A stretch of 64,000 bases of DNA from Cherax quadricarinatus (taxonomy: Eukaryota > Arthropoda > Malacostraca > Decapoda > Parastacidae), in contig NC_091312.1 of NCBI RefSeq assembly GCF_038502225.1, positions 33,045,455 through 33,109,454 on the forward strand, given 5' to 3'. Shown piece after piece: positions 11,369 to 20,666 of the stretch. The notes below the pieces were generated by a model, which was not told the origin of the DNA, did not search any database, and saw only the letters and a list, made by a program, of their open reading frames with translations. Made by a program: the position numbers and the translations under genes. Numbering within the stretch: position 1 is the first letter of the stretch; each line of letters opens with the position of its first letter.

Positions 11369-11381
11369 CTCCCCCATACCA
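11369..11381 (-). promoter_or_regulatory. Polypurine tract of element 1
   Basis: On the minus strand GGTATGGGGGAG abuts the 3' LTR, the expected place for the plus-strand DNA primer. Confidence 0.6.
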
Positions 11382-11462
11382 AGACTTATAGTCAAGGAGT
11401 ATAAGAAGAATAGGCGAGGAAAAAGTTCTAACATGTGGAAGTCGCGTAAGGCAAGAAATCTT

Positions 11463-12803
11463 CTACTGACTGTCACGACTTAACCAGTCAGAGAAATAAT
11501 TGGATGAACCATTGATATACACAATATGGAACTTAAAAGCCTGGAGTGCCAATGTCCACCTCAAGAGGCGACTGTTGGTTCCCTTAAAAATTTCTAGGTA
11601 TATCAAAGGTTTGTGGTCCGTTTCTAAAATTAATTCTTTTCCCAGCAAATAAAATTTAAGTTTGGAGATACCCCACACAAGGGCTAAACATTCCTTTTCT
11701 ATTGTAGAGTACCTTGTTTCTGAGGGAAGGAGTTTCCGGCTTAGGAAGCATACAGGGAAGGGAGTACCATCATGGTATTGTAGTAACACCGCACCTAAGC
11801 CAGTATTGGAGGAATCAGTTCTCAAACAAAATGTTTTATTAATATCAGGAATCTTAAGTATAGGGTCTTTCGAAAAGATACTTTTAATCTCATTAAACTT
11901 ATCCCGAGCTACGTCGGAAAGTTCAAGAGGTTCCTTCACAGACTTTTTAAGAAAGTCGGATAAGATGCCTGTAAGATCAGTAAGGTTCGGGATAAACCGT
12001 GCATAAAAATTTACAGAACCAAGAAAGCTTCGCATGAGCTTCTTGGTTTTGGGGAATTTAAATTCTAATAAAGCTTTGATCTTACTGGGGAGAGGCTGCA
12101 GAGAGTTATTAGAAAGTATCAGTCCAAGATATCTAATCTTGTTATACCCAAGGAAGCATTTCTTCGGCTTGGCAGTGAGGCCATGTGAGCGTAACCTACG
12201 CAAAACTGATGTTAATGTTTGGATATGTTCGCCCCACGTAGATGTCATTACATAAATGTTATCAAAATAAACTGAAACATTTGGCATATTACCCAAGACC
12301 TTTCTCATCAGTCTCACGTAGGTAGCACAGGCAGTTACCAAACCGAAGGGCATAGTTCTATACTGCATCAGTCCTTGGTGTGTAGGAAAAGCGGTGTACT
12401 GCTTAGAAGAAGGATCTAACATTACTTGATGATATGCCTGCGCAATATCAATCTCTGAAAAGAAGGAAGCGTCATAAAATTTGTGTAGATCGCTATCTAT
12501 TAAGGGCATAGGCTCAGCATCCCACCGAGTTATAGCATTAAGGCCTCTGAAGTCAATAGCAAGTCTATATGAATTATCCTCCTTCTTAACCATGACTACT
12601 GGTGAACAATATGAAGATACTGAAGGTTCAATGATCTTTAGTTTTAATAATTTGTCTACCTCTCGGTCAAATGCATCCCTAAGGTGAACTGGAACTGGGT
12701 ATAATTTTCGTTTGATAGGATTGTCCGTCACTAAGTCAATCTTATGGACTACCGTGGAGGTAACACCTGGAATATCAGTAAAGACGTCTGAAAAGTTACA
12801 CAT
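11463..12803 (-). CDS. Element 1 reverse transcriptase and RNase H (446 aa frame)
   Basis: Copies the element RNA into DNA and degrades the RNA template. The RT spans about residues 20-280: 'YRLAIDFRGLNAI', the A-box 'FFSEIDIAQAYHQVML' (catalytic D near 119), 'YRTMPFGLVTACATY', and a C-box reading Y-F-D-N near 179-182 where Y-x-D-D is expected. RNase H spans about 300-446 with 'CLRTDSSNTGLGAVLL', 'STIEKECLALVW', 'LETDHKPLIYL' and 'NYFSDWLSR', so all four acidic residues are present. The frame probably continues upstream, after a one-base shift near 12800, into 12749-12937 ('DRKRHELLQ'). It lies downstream of integrase, the reverse of the normal gypsy order. Confidence 0.85.
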   Translation of the reverse strand: MCNFSDVFTDIPGVTSTVVHKIDLVTDNPIKRKLYPVPVHLRDAFDREVDKLLKLKIIEPSVSSYCSPVVMVKKEDNSYRLAIDFRGLNAITRWDAEPMPLIDSDLHKFYDASFFSEIDIAQAYHQVMLDPSSKQYTAFPTHQGLMQYRTMPFGLVTACATYVRLMRKVLGNMPNVSVYFDNIYVMTSTWGEHIQTLTSVLRRLRSHGLTAKPKKCFLGYNKIRYLGLILSNNSLQPLPSKIKALLEFKFPKTKKLMRSFLGSVNFYARFIPNLTDLTGILSDFLKKSVKEPLELSDVARDKFNEIKSIFSKDPILKIPDINKTFCLRTDSSNTGLGAVLLQYHDGTPFPVCFLSRKLLPSETRYSTIEKECLALVWGISKLKFYLLGKELILETDHKPLIYLEIFKGTNSRLLRWTLALQAFKFHIVYINGSSNYFSDWLSRDSQ

Positions 12804-13021
12804 TGAAGTAGTTCATGTCTCTTACGGTCATCCAAAGATTCATTAATATTAATGTTGGTTGCGTCCGAGTGGTCAAGAGTCACCAAGTCATGTAGTTCTT
12901 CATCATAGTCTAAGTTAGAGGTATCAATTACGCACACCTTACATTCTTCAGTTGTCTTATCAAGTTCGTGTGGAAAAACTAAGTCAAAGTTATTAAGGCA
13001 CTTAACCGAATTTCTTCAGTA
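12804..13021 (-). pseudogene. Linker between integrase and RT of element 1
   Basis: Minus-strand coding of an acidic linker ('TSNLDYDEELHDLVTLDHSD', 'NESLDDRKRHELLQ') precedes the RT. Its frame differs by one base from the RT frame, and a TAA at 13022-13024 separates it from integrase. Either a programmed shift or a disabling indel could explain this. I see no clear slippery heptamer, so an indel is more likely. Confidence 0.5.
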
Positions 13022-16000
13022 TTATTTCTTAAGGATGTTGATATGATAAAGCTTAGGTTTCCCCTTGACTTCTATGAGGTAGTCAACTTTCCCACAAATT
13101 TTTAATACTTTATATGGACCTTTCCATGCTACTAATAATTTATTTGACTTAATAGGCAAAAGTACAAGAACTTCATCTCCTACTTTAAAACTTCTCCTCT
13201 GACTTTTGGAATCAAAATAGGTTTTGTACTGGTCCATTGACAAGCTTAGGTTTTTCGAAACTATGTCAGAGGTCTCCTCAAGTTTGGATCTAAGGTCAAG
13301 GAGAAACTGGTAAGAAGACTGAACCTCAGCATTTACCTCCTCATTAGTCCATAAGTCATGAAGGATGGACAATGGGCCTCTGGCCTGTCTACCATAGAGA
13401 AGTTCAAAAGGTGAAAACCCCAAAGAGTCACTGGGAACTTCCCTCATGGCAAACAAAGCACAGGGTAGGTAACGATGCCACTCCTTAGGTTTAAGGGAGC
13501 AAAGTTTCCTTAAAATGGACTTGAGAATCGAATGCTGGCGCTCAATCCTCCCATTACAGCTGGGATGATAGGGTGTGGTGAAGAGAGGCTTCACTCCCAG
13601 AAGTTGGTAGAGATGTTGCATTAAGTCAGATGTGAATTGTGTCCCACGGTCAGACAAAATTTCTCTAGGGATGCCCACTCTGGAGAAGATGGACAAAAGG
13701 GCTTCAGCCACCTCTGTAGTAGTTATGGTCTTTAAGGGAACGGCTTCAGGGAAACTCGAAGCATAATCAACTAATGTTAATATATATCTATGTCCCCCAG
13801 ATGAAAGTGGAGATAAAGGACCAACGATGTCAATAGCTACTCTTTCAAACGGTACCGTAAAGATAGGCATTTTGACCATAGGTACTCGCCTGGTACCTCG
13901 GGAGGATGACAGTTGGCAAACTTTACACGATCTACAATAGGTAGTGATATCTGAGGACATTTTTGGCCAAAAATAGGTTTCCCTAATTTTATTTAAAGTT
14001 TTACGATGCGAGAAATGTCCGGCCACTGGCAGGTCATGAGCCATTTTAAGAACAGTCTCTCTGCATTGACTTGGAACAACTAAGATGGAATAGTCTATCT
14101 CATCTGAATTTAATTTGAATACTGACTTGTACAAGATATCTTTTATATATTCAAATTTATATGAAAAGTTTTTCCTTTGGATAACTTGATTTTGTTTAGC
14201 GGCATTATGGCAATTCTGAAGAGAAGGGCAATTACGTTGTAAATTGGCAAAGGAGTCCTTCGATACATCTAAAGGCTTAAAGTCAGGAAAAATCAAAGGA
14301 TGGACAGTAGGAGAAGCCTGGGCTTTGGTCTGAGCCCTAGTCAAGACATTTATGGTATCGGAGGTGATATCTTCCCTTTCATCTAACAAGTGAACCGGTG
14401 ATCCTACTTCCTCGCTTTCGAGAGTAGCATCACTGGTTTTTAATCCCACATGAATCTCACGAGACATTGTCTCATCTGAACTTTCGAGGGGCTTCTCTGA
14501 CTCTACAGGAAGAGGATCTGAAACACTTATGTCCATCTTTGGTGATGAAAGGTCAACCTCAGAAGGAAGAATGGCACCTTTTACATTACCTATTAGTACG
14601 GAGCAAGAAGTGATGGGAGCTAGTACGGCTTCAGACCAACCTGTGAACCATTTAGACCTAATGTAACAACGGATGGTAGGAAAAGTGTCTGTACGGCCCA
14701 AGTAGTCTGAAAGTATAGCAGAGGAATGAGTTTCTTTAAGGTTAGGGAACAGCTTATCAGAAATGACTATACATGTGCATCCAGTGTCTCGTAAAATGGT
14801 AGATACATTAAGTCCATTAACTGTTCCTGAACAGAAGGGTGCTTGGTCATTACAGTCTTTAAAACATCTTCCAACTTTTTGGACCTTCTTAGAAGGACAA
14901 TCTGGACGTTTATGTCCCTTAACACCACACAAATGACAAACAGGAATAAAAGAAGTCATTTTACTTTCCACTAGAGGCTTTGATTTCTTAAGGTCTGATG
15001 AACCCTTGCCCTTAGGGTTCGATCCCTTTAGGTCTTTATAGGAATTGTGAGCCTCAGCATACAGGTCAGCAGCCTCAGCAACTTCCTCAGCTTTAATCAG
15101 GTTACGTTCTCTAATGAATGTTCGTATCTGGTGAGGAAGAGCTGTCAGGAACTGGTCAGCAACCATGAAGTCTCGAAGAGATTCATAACTGTGATCAATT
15201 CCTGAACTCTCTATCCAAAAGTCGAACAAACGAAAGAGTGTTACCTGTAACTGTTGAAAGTTCTGGCCAGGCTGTAAGGTGGCATACCTGAAATCTTTCC
15301 TGTAAGAATTAGTGGTTTTTTGATATGCTTTAAGGATTGCCTTCTTTAGTAGGTTATAATTACATATGATATCCTGTGACAAAGTTGCATAGATATTCAA
15401 GGCTGTACCAGAAAATAACATTCCTAACCTGGTAGCCCAGGTGTCAGCAGGCCATTCACAGAGGGTAGCGGTATTTTCAAACCTGATAATGTATGAAGTT
15501 ATGTCTTCCCCCTCTGTGAAGGGAGGTAAATTAGGTGTTGGAATATGTGCACTGACTGCACGTTGTTCCATTACTCCTTCCTCTAATTGTTGTTGTGTAA
15601 GAGTTAACTTTTTATTCTCCAATTCAAGGCGAGATTTTTCGAGCTCGCAATCCTTTTCTCTCTCTATTAACTCATGCTCTCTAGCTCTTTCCTCACGTTC
15701 TCTAGCTTTTTCCTCAACTTCTCTATCCTTTGCTCTTTCCTCAAGTTCTCTTAATTTAACCTGTTCCTCACGTATCTTAGCTTGTTCCTCACGTTCCCTA
15801 GCTCTTTCCTTACGATCAAGTCTATCACGCTCTTTTTGGTCTTCTCGCTCTCTTTCTAACTGTCTTTCTTGGATTTCTCTCTCAATTCTCTCTCTCTCCT
15901 TTTTCTCCTGTCTTTCAAGGTTCTCTTTATCCTTTTTCTCTTCTCTTTCAATTCTTTCTCTCTCCTTTTCTTCTTCTCTTTCGATTCTCTCTCTCTCCTT

Positions 16001-16156
16001 ATTCTCTTCTCTTTCCCTTTCTAGCTGTCTTTCTTCTCTCTCAATTCTCTCTCTTTCAAGTCTTTCCTGGATCTTAGCACTAATGAAAGATTCTAAATTT
16101 TTCCCTGTTATTCCTAACTTACTTCCAGCGTTCATCCAAAACTGGTATTCATCCAT
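13022..16156 (-). CDS. Element 1 gag-protease-integrase polyprotein (1044 aa)
   Basis: One open frame from the ATG at 16156. Residues 28-205 are an extremely charged E/R-rich coiled coil. About 210-390 is a gag capsid-like region ('ITSYIIRFENTATLCEW', 'YRKDFRYATLQPGQNF'). A CCHC knuckle 'CHLCGVKGHKRPDC' is near 407-420, and a protease with 'RDTGCTCIVI' near 456. After a spacer comes integrase: the HHCC finger (707-748, 'GHFSHRKTL' and 'CRSCKVCQ'), the core with D near 775, D near 835 ('LSDRGTQF') and E near 872 ('GRIERQ'), and a C-terminal GPY module ('WKGPYKVLKICG'). RT is absent between protease and integrase; it follows in a separate frame. No internal stop is present. Confidence 0.9.
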   Translation of the reverse strand: MDEYQFWMNAGSKLGITGKNLESFISAKIQERLERERIEREERQLEREREENKERERIEREEEKERERIEREEKKDKENLERQEKKERERIEREIQERQLEREREDQKERDRLDRKERAREREEQAKIREEQVKLRELEERAKDREVEEKAREREERAREHELIEREKDCELEKSRLELENKKLTLTQQQLEEGVMEQRAVSAHIPTPNLPPFTEGEDITSYIIRFENTATLCEWPADTWATRLGMLFSGTALNIYATLSQDIICNYNLLKKAILKAYQKTTNSYRKDFRYATLQPGQNFQQLQVTLFRLFDFWIESSGIDHSYESLRDFMVADQFLTALPHQIRTFIRERNLIKAEEVAEAADLYAEAHNSYKDLKGSNPKGKGSSDLKKSKPLVESKMTSFIPVCHLCGVKGHKRPDCPSKKVQKVGRCFKDCNDQAPFCSGTVNGLNVSTILRDTGCTCIVISDKLFPNLKETHSSAILSDYLGRTDTFPTIRCYIRSKWFTGWSEAVLAPITSCSVLIGNVKGAILPSEVDLSSPKMDISVSDPLPVESEKPLESSDETMSREIHVGLKTSDATLESEEVGSPVHLLDEREDITSDTINVLTRAQTKAQASPTVHPLIFPDFKPLDVSKDSFANLQRNCPSLQNCHNAAKQNQVIQRKNFSYKFEYIKDILYKSVFKLNSDEIDYSILVVPSQCRETVLKMAHDLPVAGHFSHRKTLNKIRETYFWPKMSSDITTYCRSCKVCQLSSSRGTRRVPMVKMPIFTVPFERVAIDIVGPLSPLSSGGHRYILTLVDYASSFPEAVPLKTITTTEVAEALLSIFSRVGIPREILSDRGTQFTSDLMQHLYQLLGVKPLFTTPYHPSCNGRIERQHSILKSILRKLCSLKPKEWHRYLPCALFAMREVPSDSLGFSPFELLYGRQARGPLSILHDLWTNEEVNAEVQSSYQFLLDLRSKLEETSDIVSKNLSLSMDQYKTYFDSKSQRRSFKVGDEVLVLLPIKSNKLLVAWKGPYKVLKICGKVDYLIEVKGKPKLYHINILKK

Positions 16157-16701
16157 ACTTGCAAGAATAACTTAAACTATCAGGGGAAATGAAACGGGTA
16201 TTAAAGAAATGGAGGGTTCAATTCCTGCTCCGCTCAAACTATAAATAAACCAGAGGGCTCGATCCCTGCTTCAACTAAACAATATGTATTAACGAAAACG
16301 AAGGGTTCTATGCCGGCTCCGAGCAAACAGTAAGTAGAATGGGGTCCCTTGACCATCCAATCTTCTCACCAACAAATCATGAGTGTCCTATGACAGTTCC
16401 CTTGAATAAAGAACTCAATGAAACAAGTTGTCACTGGAAAATCTCGGGTCCCTAGAGTCTAATCCTCCAAAGTGTTTCAAGCTTACATGAAATTAGGTGG
16501 CAGAATTAAATATTATATCCTGTCTGACTTGACTTACAATAAATTGAGACTATAACAATCACCAAATCTTTTAAATACCTGTACCGTAGTCCTACCATAG
16601 AGAATGATTACTCATGGCTGGTGGTAACCATCTGTGGTATGCAGCGTTGAAGTTCCAATGGTAGATTCGAGATGGAGTTGAATCTTGATTCAGTAGAGTT
16701 G
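16157..16701 (-). other. 5' leader of element 1
   Basis: Non-coding stretch between the primer-binding site and the gag ATG. A loose repeat of a phrase resembling GAGGGTTC(A/T)AT(T/G)CC occurs near 16210-16330. No ORF was recognised. Confidence 0.6.
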
Positions 16702-16719
16702 ATCCTGGCAAGGTCGCCA
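16702..16719 (-). promoter_or_regulatory. Primer-binding site of element 1
   Basis: Minus strand reads TGGCGACCTTGCCAGGAT two bases downstream of the 5' LTR. The TGG start fits pairing with a tRNA CCA end; which tRNA is not determined. Confidence 0.7.
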
Positions 16720-16721
16720 CT

Positions 16722-17590
16722 TGTGAAGGCTTACTCAGCCCTGTAACAACTTCAGACAGTATTACCAAGGCTGGCTCCTCCTCAGGAAAATTAGTGAATA
16801 GAAAAAGAAATAATAACAGACAAACATAAACACTTTATTATATAGAAAATATAAAATGTAAAACACTTAAATATGAAATATTAATCCTACATTAAAGAAA
16901 ATGAAAAATGAAAAATATAAATGATAACTGAATTCAACGCTAATATGTATATGGGTGTCTGGTGTTGGTGACACTGTTGTTGAAATCGTAGCCGTTGCTG
17001 ATGATGGGGAAGGGGTCGCAGGTGTTGGTGACCACCACTGGCTAGTTCTTCACAGATTAACGCCGTGAGTATTATCCCGATGACAGGAAAGCAGGTTCTT
17101 TACCGCTGCAATGATGTGGGGTTACGTCCTGCAATTTCATACAGGTGCACAGGTAGTTCAATACAAAATGGGGACGTCTCCAGGACGTTAGTCCTTCTCC
17201 TGTTCTCCTCGTTGATTGACAGGTGACCCTCACTGTCATCCAAGAGTAGTGTTGGGAGCTGTGAGTTGAGTGATTTACTGTTTGACCAGAGCCCCACACG
17301 TCACCTTTCGGGGGGGGGGAAGAGGGAGGGGAAGGGATAGCCGGAGCTAGACTGACCCTACGTTAACAAGCAGCCGGCAATCAAACTATCACTTTATGGG
17401 TGGGGGAGAAAAGGCAGGAAAAACGGGAGCGTGACTTACCCTACCTTAACTAGTAGCCGGCAATGAAACTATCACTTTCGGGGAGGGGGAAGAAAGGCGG
17501 GAGCTTGACTCACCCTACCTTAACTAGTAGCCGGTAATGAAACTATCGTTACTATATCTCTACTCCTATCTATTGAACTTTTCCCTCACA
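16722..17590 (-). repeat. 5' LTR of element 1 (869 bp)
   Basis: Matches 10578-11368 with few substitutions. It carries three units of the internal G-rich repeat (about 17300-17545) instead of two, which accounts for its extra 78 bp. It ends CTCACA before the TSD GCCAC at 17591. Confidence 0.9.
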
Positions 17591-18570
17591 GCCACCTAGA
17601 CGAGTCAGACGTCTGGTGTCGGCATATACCTTATTTAACTTGCCTAAATTGTCCCTACAGCGTTGTTGGCAAATTGCTCGTTCCATTGGCATTGATTATG
17701 AACGCACTCTCACAGCTGTGCAACTGCGTTCACTGATCACTGACAAACTTCGGGAAGAGGAGATGGCACATCAGACTCCTCCCTCTACGGGAGCCAGGAA
17801 TAAAACTCCGATGTTCTCGCAGGAGGAAGATGATACATCAATTTAGCAAAATCGTCAGTGTAGTGCAGCAGGGTTGTCTCAAGGTGAATCAGCGGCGTTG
17901 GCACTTCAGCTGGCAAAAATCAATCTTGAGCAGACTAGGGAGCAGAGGGCATTTGCCAAGGAAGAGTTTGATAGGGAAAAAGAAAGAAGGCAGTTTTTGC
18001 ATCTTGTAAATGACTTTAGTTTACAGAAAGCAGTACAGCTTGTTCTCCGCTTCAATGAGGCCGAACCAGAACAATTTTTCGAAGCTTTCGAAAATCAGGT
18101 TCGAGCCTTGAGGTGGCCGAACAGCATTGGGCATCGTTGGTTCACACAGCATTGTTTGGTAAGGCACAGGAATTTACGTCAGTGTTAAATGACACTGAAT
18201 TTTCCGATTATAAAGTGGTGAAGACCACAGTTTTGAGAGCATATACTTGTATCCCAGCTAAGTATAGGAAAAATTTCAAGTTAGGCAGACGACAGCTTGG
18301 TCAATCCCTGGTTGATTTTGTGCGACAGCACAAAGTGGTGTTGCTACCTTCGATGATCTTGTGCCGCTTATTCTGGTTGACAACCTGCTGGAGTCTGTGG
18401 GACCAGAGGTTCGAGTCTTTCTGCAGAATCGTGACTTAACCACTGCATTGGAGGCAGCCAGGTTGGCTGATACCTTTGAAACTAACCGCTCCTTGTCCGA
18501 GCGGTCCCATCTCTCTTTTCAACAGCTTGGCATGAGCAGAGATCTTCAACCTTGGAGAATGAAGTGCTAG
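17591..18570 (+). pseudogene. Element 2 gag, broken
   Basis: The coding begins in frame with the separated ATG at 10571. An N-terminal part ('QRCWQIARSIGIDYERTL', SAP-like in character) ends at a TAG at 17844. The same frame resumes with a charged helix ('REQRAFAKEEFDREKERRQF') and the start of the capsid region ('QLVLRFNEAEPEQFFEAFEN'). Further capsid pieces lie in two other frames (18113-18439 and 18361-18570: 'VRVFLQNRDLTTALEAARLADTF'). At least one stop and two frameshifts make it non-functional. Confidence 0.75.
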
Positions 18571-19460
18571 CCGGAGGGAGAACGTCTACGTCAGCCAACT
18601 AAGTCACCTGGTGAGCCACGCTTCTCAACTTATGGTCCACCTGGTGAGAGACAAACCACTCAACATGGTGCAACTCGACAACAGTATCCAGAGAGACACC
18701 AACCAGAGCGACACCAGTTGCAACGTCAGCAGGGAGTTAAGGGCAAGCTTGTCGTCTGCAATAAAATAGGTCACATCCGTCCCAACTGCCCCCACGAACC
18801 CCAACCAATTAGGAAAATCTCTGATATCCATAGTAACATGTCCCTGAAAGAAGTAGAGAAAGGGATGGCCCCTTATTACTGTCAGTCTTCTTTTCCTTCC
18901 GGAAAACTCCAAAACAACTGAAGTCAAAACCTTTAGAGATACTGGAGCATATTGCTCACTTATAAGAGGGAATATTACCCCTTTCAAAGAACACCTCCTT
19001 AAATTCCTCTGTTTTGTTGGAAGCATTTGAAGGAGCTATATATTCTGTCCCTTTGCATAAAATTTATGTACAGTGCAAATATTACACTGGATACTTGACT
19101 GTGGGTGTATCCGAGGGATTCCCCATGAAAGATGCCATGTTATTACTGGGTAATAACATTACCACTGCTAGTGTATGTCCTGAACCCATAATGATTAATT
19201 CTTCTCCGGTGCTGGCCATAACTCAGGCAACATCCCAAGGGTTGTCTGGCGAGAATGCTGACCTATCCTTGGACGACTCCGATCTCGGAATAGCCACTTT
19301 GTTTTACGAGGAGAACTGGCCAGGGCCTCGTAGATCAAGTGAACAGGTCCAGATCAAGCCTTCCTATTCCAAGATTGCAGGATTGCCAGATATGTTTCCA
19401 TGCCCGAGGGACTTTCCTTCCAGGAGGAACAATGCTAGGACCCTTCTTTAAATTTCGCTA
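18571..19460 (+). pseudogene. Element 2 zinc knuckle and protease, broken
   Basis: A knuckle remnant 'CNKIGHIRPNCPHEP' (near 18757-18801) is followed by a protease with 'FRDTGAYCSLIRG' (near 18930-18970). In another frame (19014-19451) lies the protease C-terminal half with 'AMLLLGNNI', corresponding to the conserved G-N/D motif. Frame changes separate the parts. Confidence 0.7.
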
Positions 19461-19579
19461 TTCAGGCAGCCATGGGTAAATCCTCTTTGGATCATCCGGT
19501 CAAGTATAAACTTAAAAACAACTATTTGATCTGCACTGAGACTATCAGACAGGTTAATAGTTCCAACAAAGTTTAGTCC

Positions 19580-20651
19580 TCAAATATTGAATATAGCTCA
19601 TAATACGTCGTTAGGAGTCACTTAGGAATTACTAAAACATTATATAGAATTGCAAAAGAATTTTATTAAGCAAAATTAAAGCAGGATGTGAAGAATCATA
19701 TCTGGTGTTGCCGAGAATGTCAGCAAGTAGGGAAACCTGGACATTTTATTAAACCTGCACCTCTCCACCCTATACCTGTTGATGGAGAACCTTTTGCATA
19801 ATTAATCATAGACTGTGTAGGTCCACTACCTAGGTCAAAGTCGGGAAATCAGTATTTATTTACCATTATGGATAGAGTAACTAGATACCCTGAAGCAATT
19901 CCCATGCGCAGTATTAATACTAAAGCTATTCCCAAAGCTTTAACCAGATTTATTTCTTGTTTTGGCATTCCTAAATCTATTCAAAGTGATCAAGGTACTA
20001 ATTTCACTGCCAAAGCTTTTAGGGAAGCATTAACTAGGTTAGGGATAATCCACAACTTATCCACTGCCTATCATCCTCAGTCCCAAGGCGCCTTGGAAAG
20101 ATTCCATCAGACGTTAAATACCATGAGAACTTTTTTGCATGCATTTTCCTACAGACTGGGATGAATCACTACCTTTGTTGCTGTTTTAAATGAGAAAAAT
20201 TGTGCAGGAGTCTACTGGGTATAGTCAGTTTGAGCTGATCTTTGGGCACAATGTACGAGGTCCTCTTCGAGTGCTCAAAGAAGGATGGATGGGAGAAGAC
20301 GTTAGTTCAACACTCTACAACCCGTCTTCAAGGTTGCAGGTGGCACGTCAGTTAGTCAAGACTAACCTAAAGGCAGTTCAAAATAAGATGAAACAGAGGT
20401 ATGACAGAAATGCACAATTCCGCTCCTTCCATCCAGGAGACAAGGTGTTGGTGCAGGAACCTATACCTGGCCACACCTTGAAAGCTAGATTTACGGGACC
20501 TATGCAAATTGTAAGCAAATTATCTGATGTAAATTATGTGGTAGCTCCCATTGATAGGACCTCACAAACTAAAACTTACCACATTAATCAATTAAAATCT
20601 TTCCATACACCAGATAAAGTCCCAGTAATGACTCTGTCCTCTACCTCTTAG
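19580..20651 (+). pseudogene. Element 2 integrase, broken
   Basis: The HHCC finger remnant ('LGITKTLYRIAKEFY' then 'CCRECQQ') lies near 19610-19730. The catalytic core begins with 'IDCVGPLPRSKSGNQYLFTI' just after a TAA (near 19799), then continues in 19868-20164 with 'IQSDQGTNFTAKAFREAL' and 'YHPQSQGALERFHQ', so D, D and E are visible. After a frameshift near 20165 the C-terminal part (20190-20651) ends with a GPY-type module ('ARFTGPMQIVSKL'). It precedes RT. Confidence 0.8.
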
Positions 20652-20666
20652 GACGACTCTGACTCT

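Larger units (their letters stand above)
10578..17590 (-). mobile_element. Inner LTR retrotransposon (element 1), complete, gag-PR-IN-RT-RH order
   Basis: Two LTRs (10578-11368 and 16722-17590) bound a 5.35-kb internal region read on the minus strand. A 5-bp TSD GCCAC flanks it (10573-10577 and 17591-17595). The minus-strand LTR reads TGTGAGGG...CCTTCACA. A primer-binding site starting TGGCGACC lies two bases past the 5' LTR, and a purine tract precedes the 3' LTR. The coding order is coiled coil, gag, zinc knuckle, protease and integrase in one 1044-aa frame, then RT and RNase H in a second frame. The LTRs are similar apart from a repeat copy-number difference, which suggests a fairly recent insertion. 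Confidence 0.9.

Noticed and set aside
12800..13024. Programmed frameshift or stop readthrough between integrase and RT of element 1
   Set aside because: No clear slippery heptamer or readthrough context, and both a stop and a one-base shift are present. Ordinary mutation explains this as well; kept only as a note.
15441..16175. A 244-aa plus-strand Ser/Leu-rich frame
   Set aside because: It is the antisense shadow of the E/R-rich coiled coil in element 1 gag.
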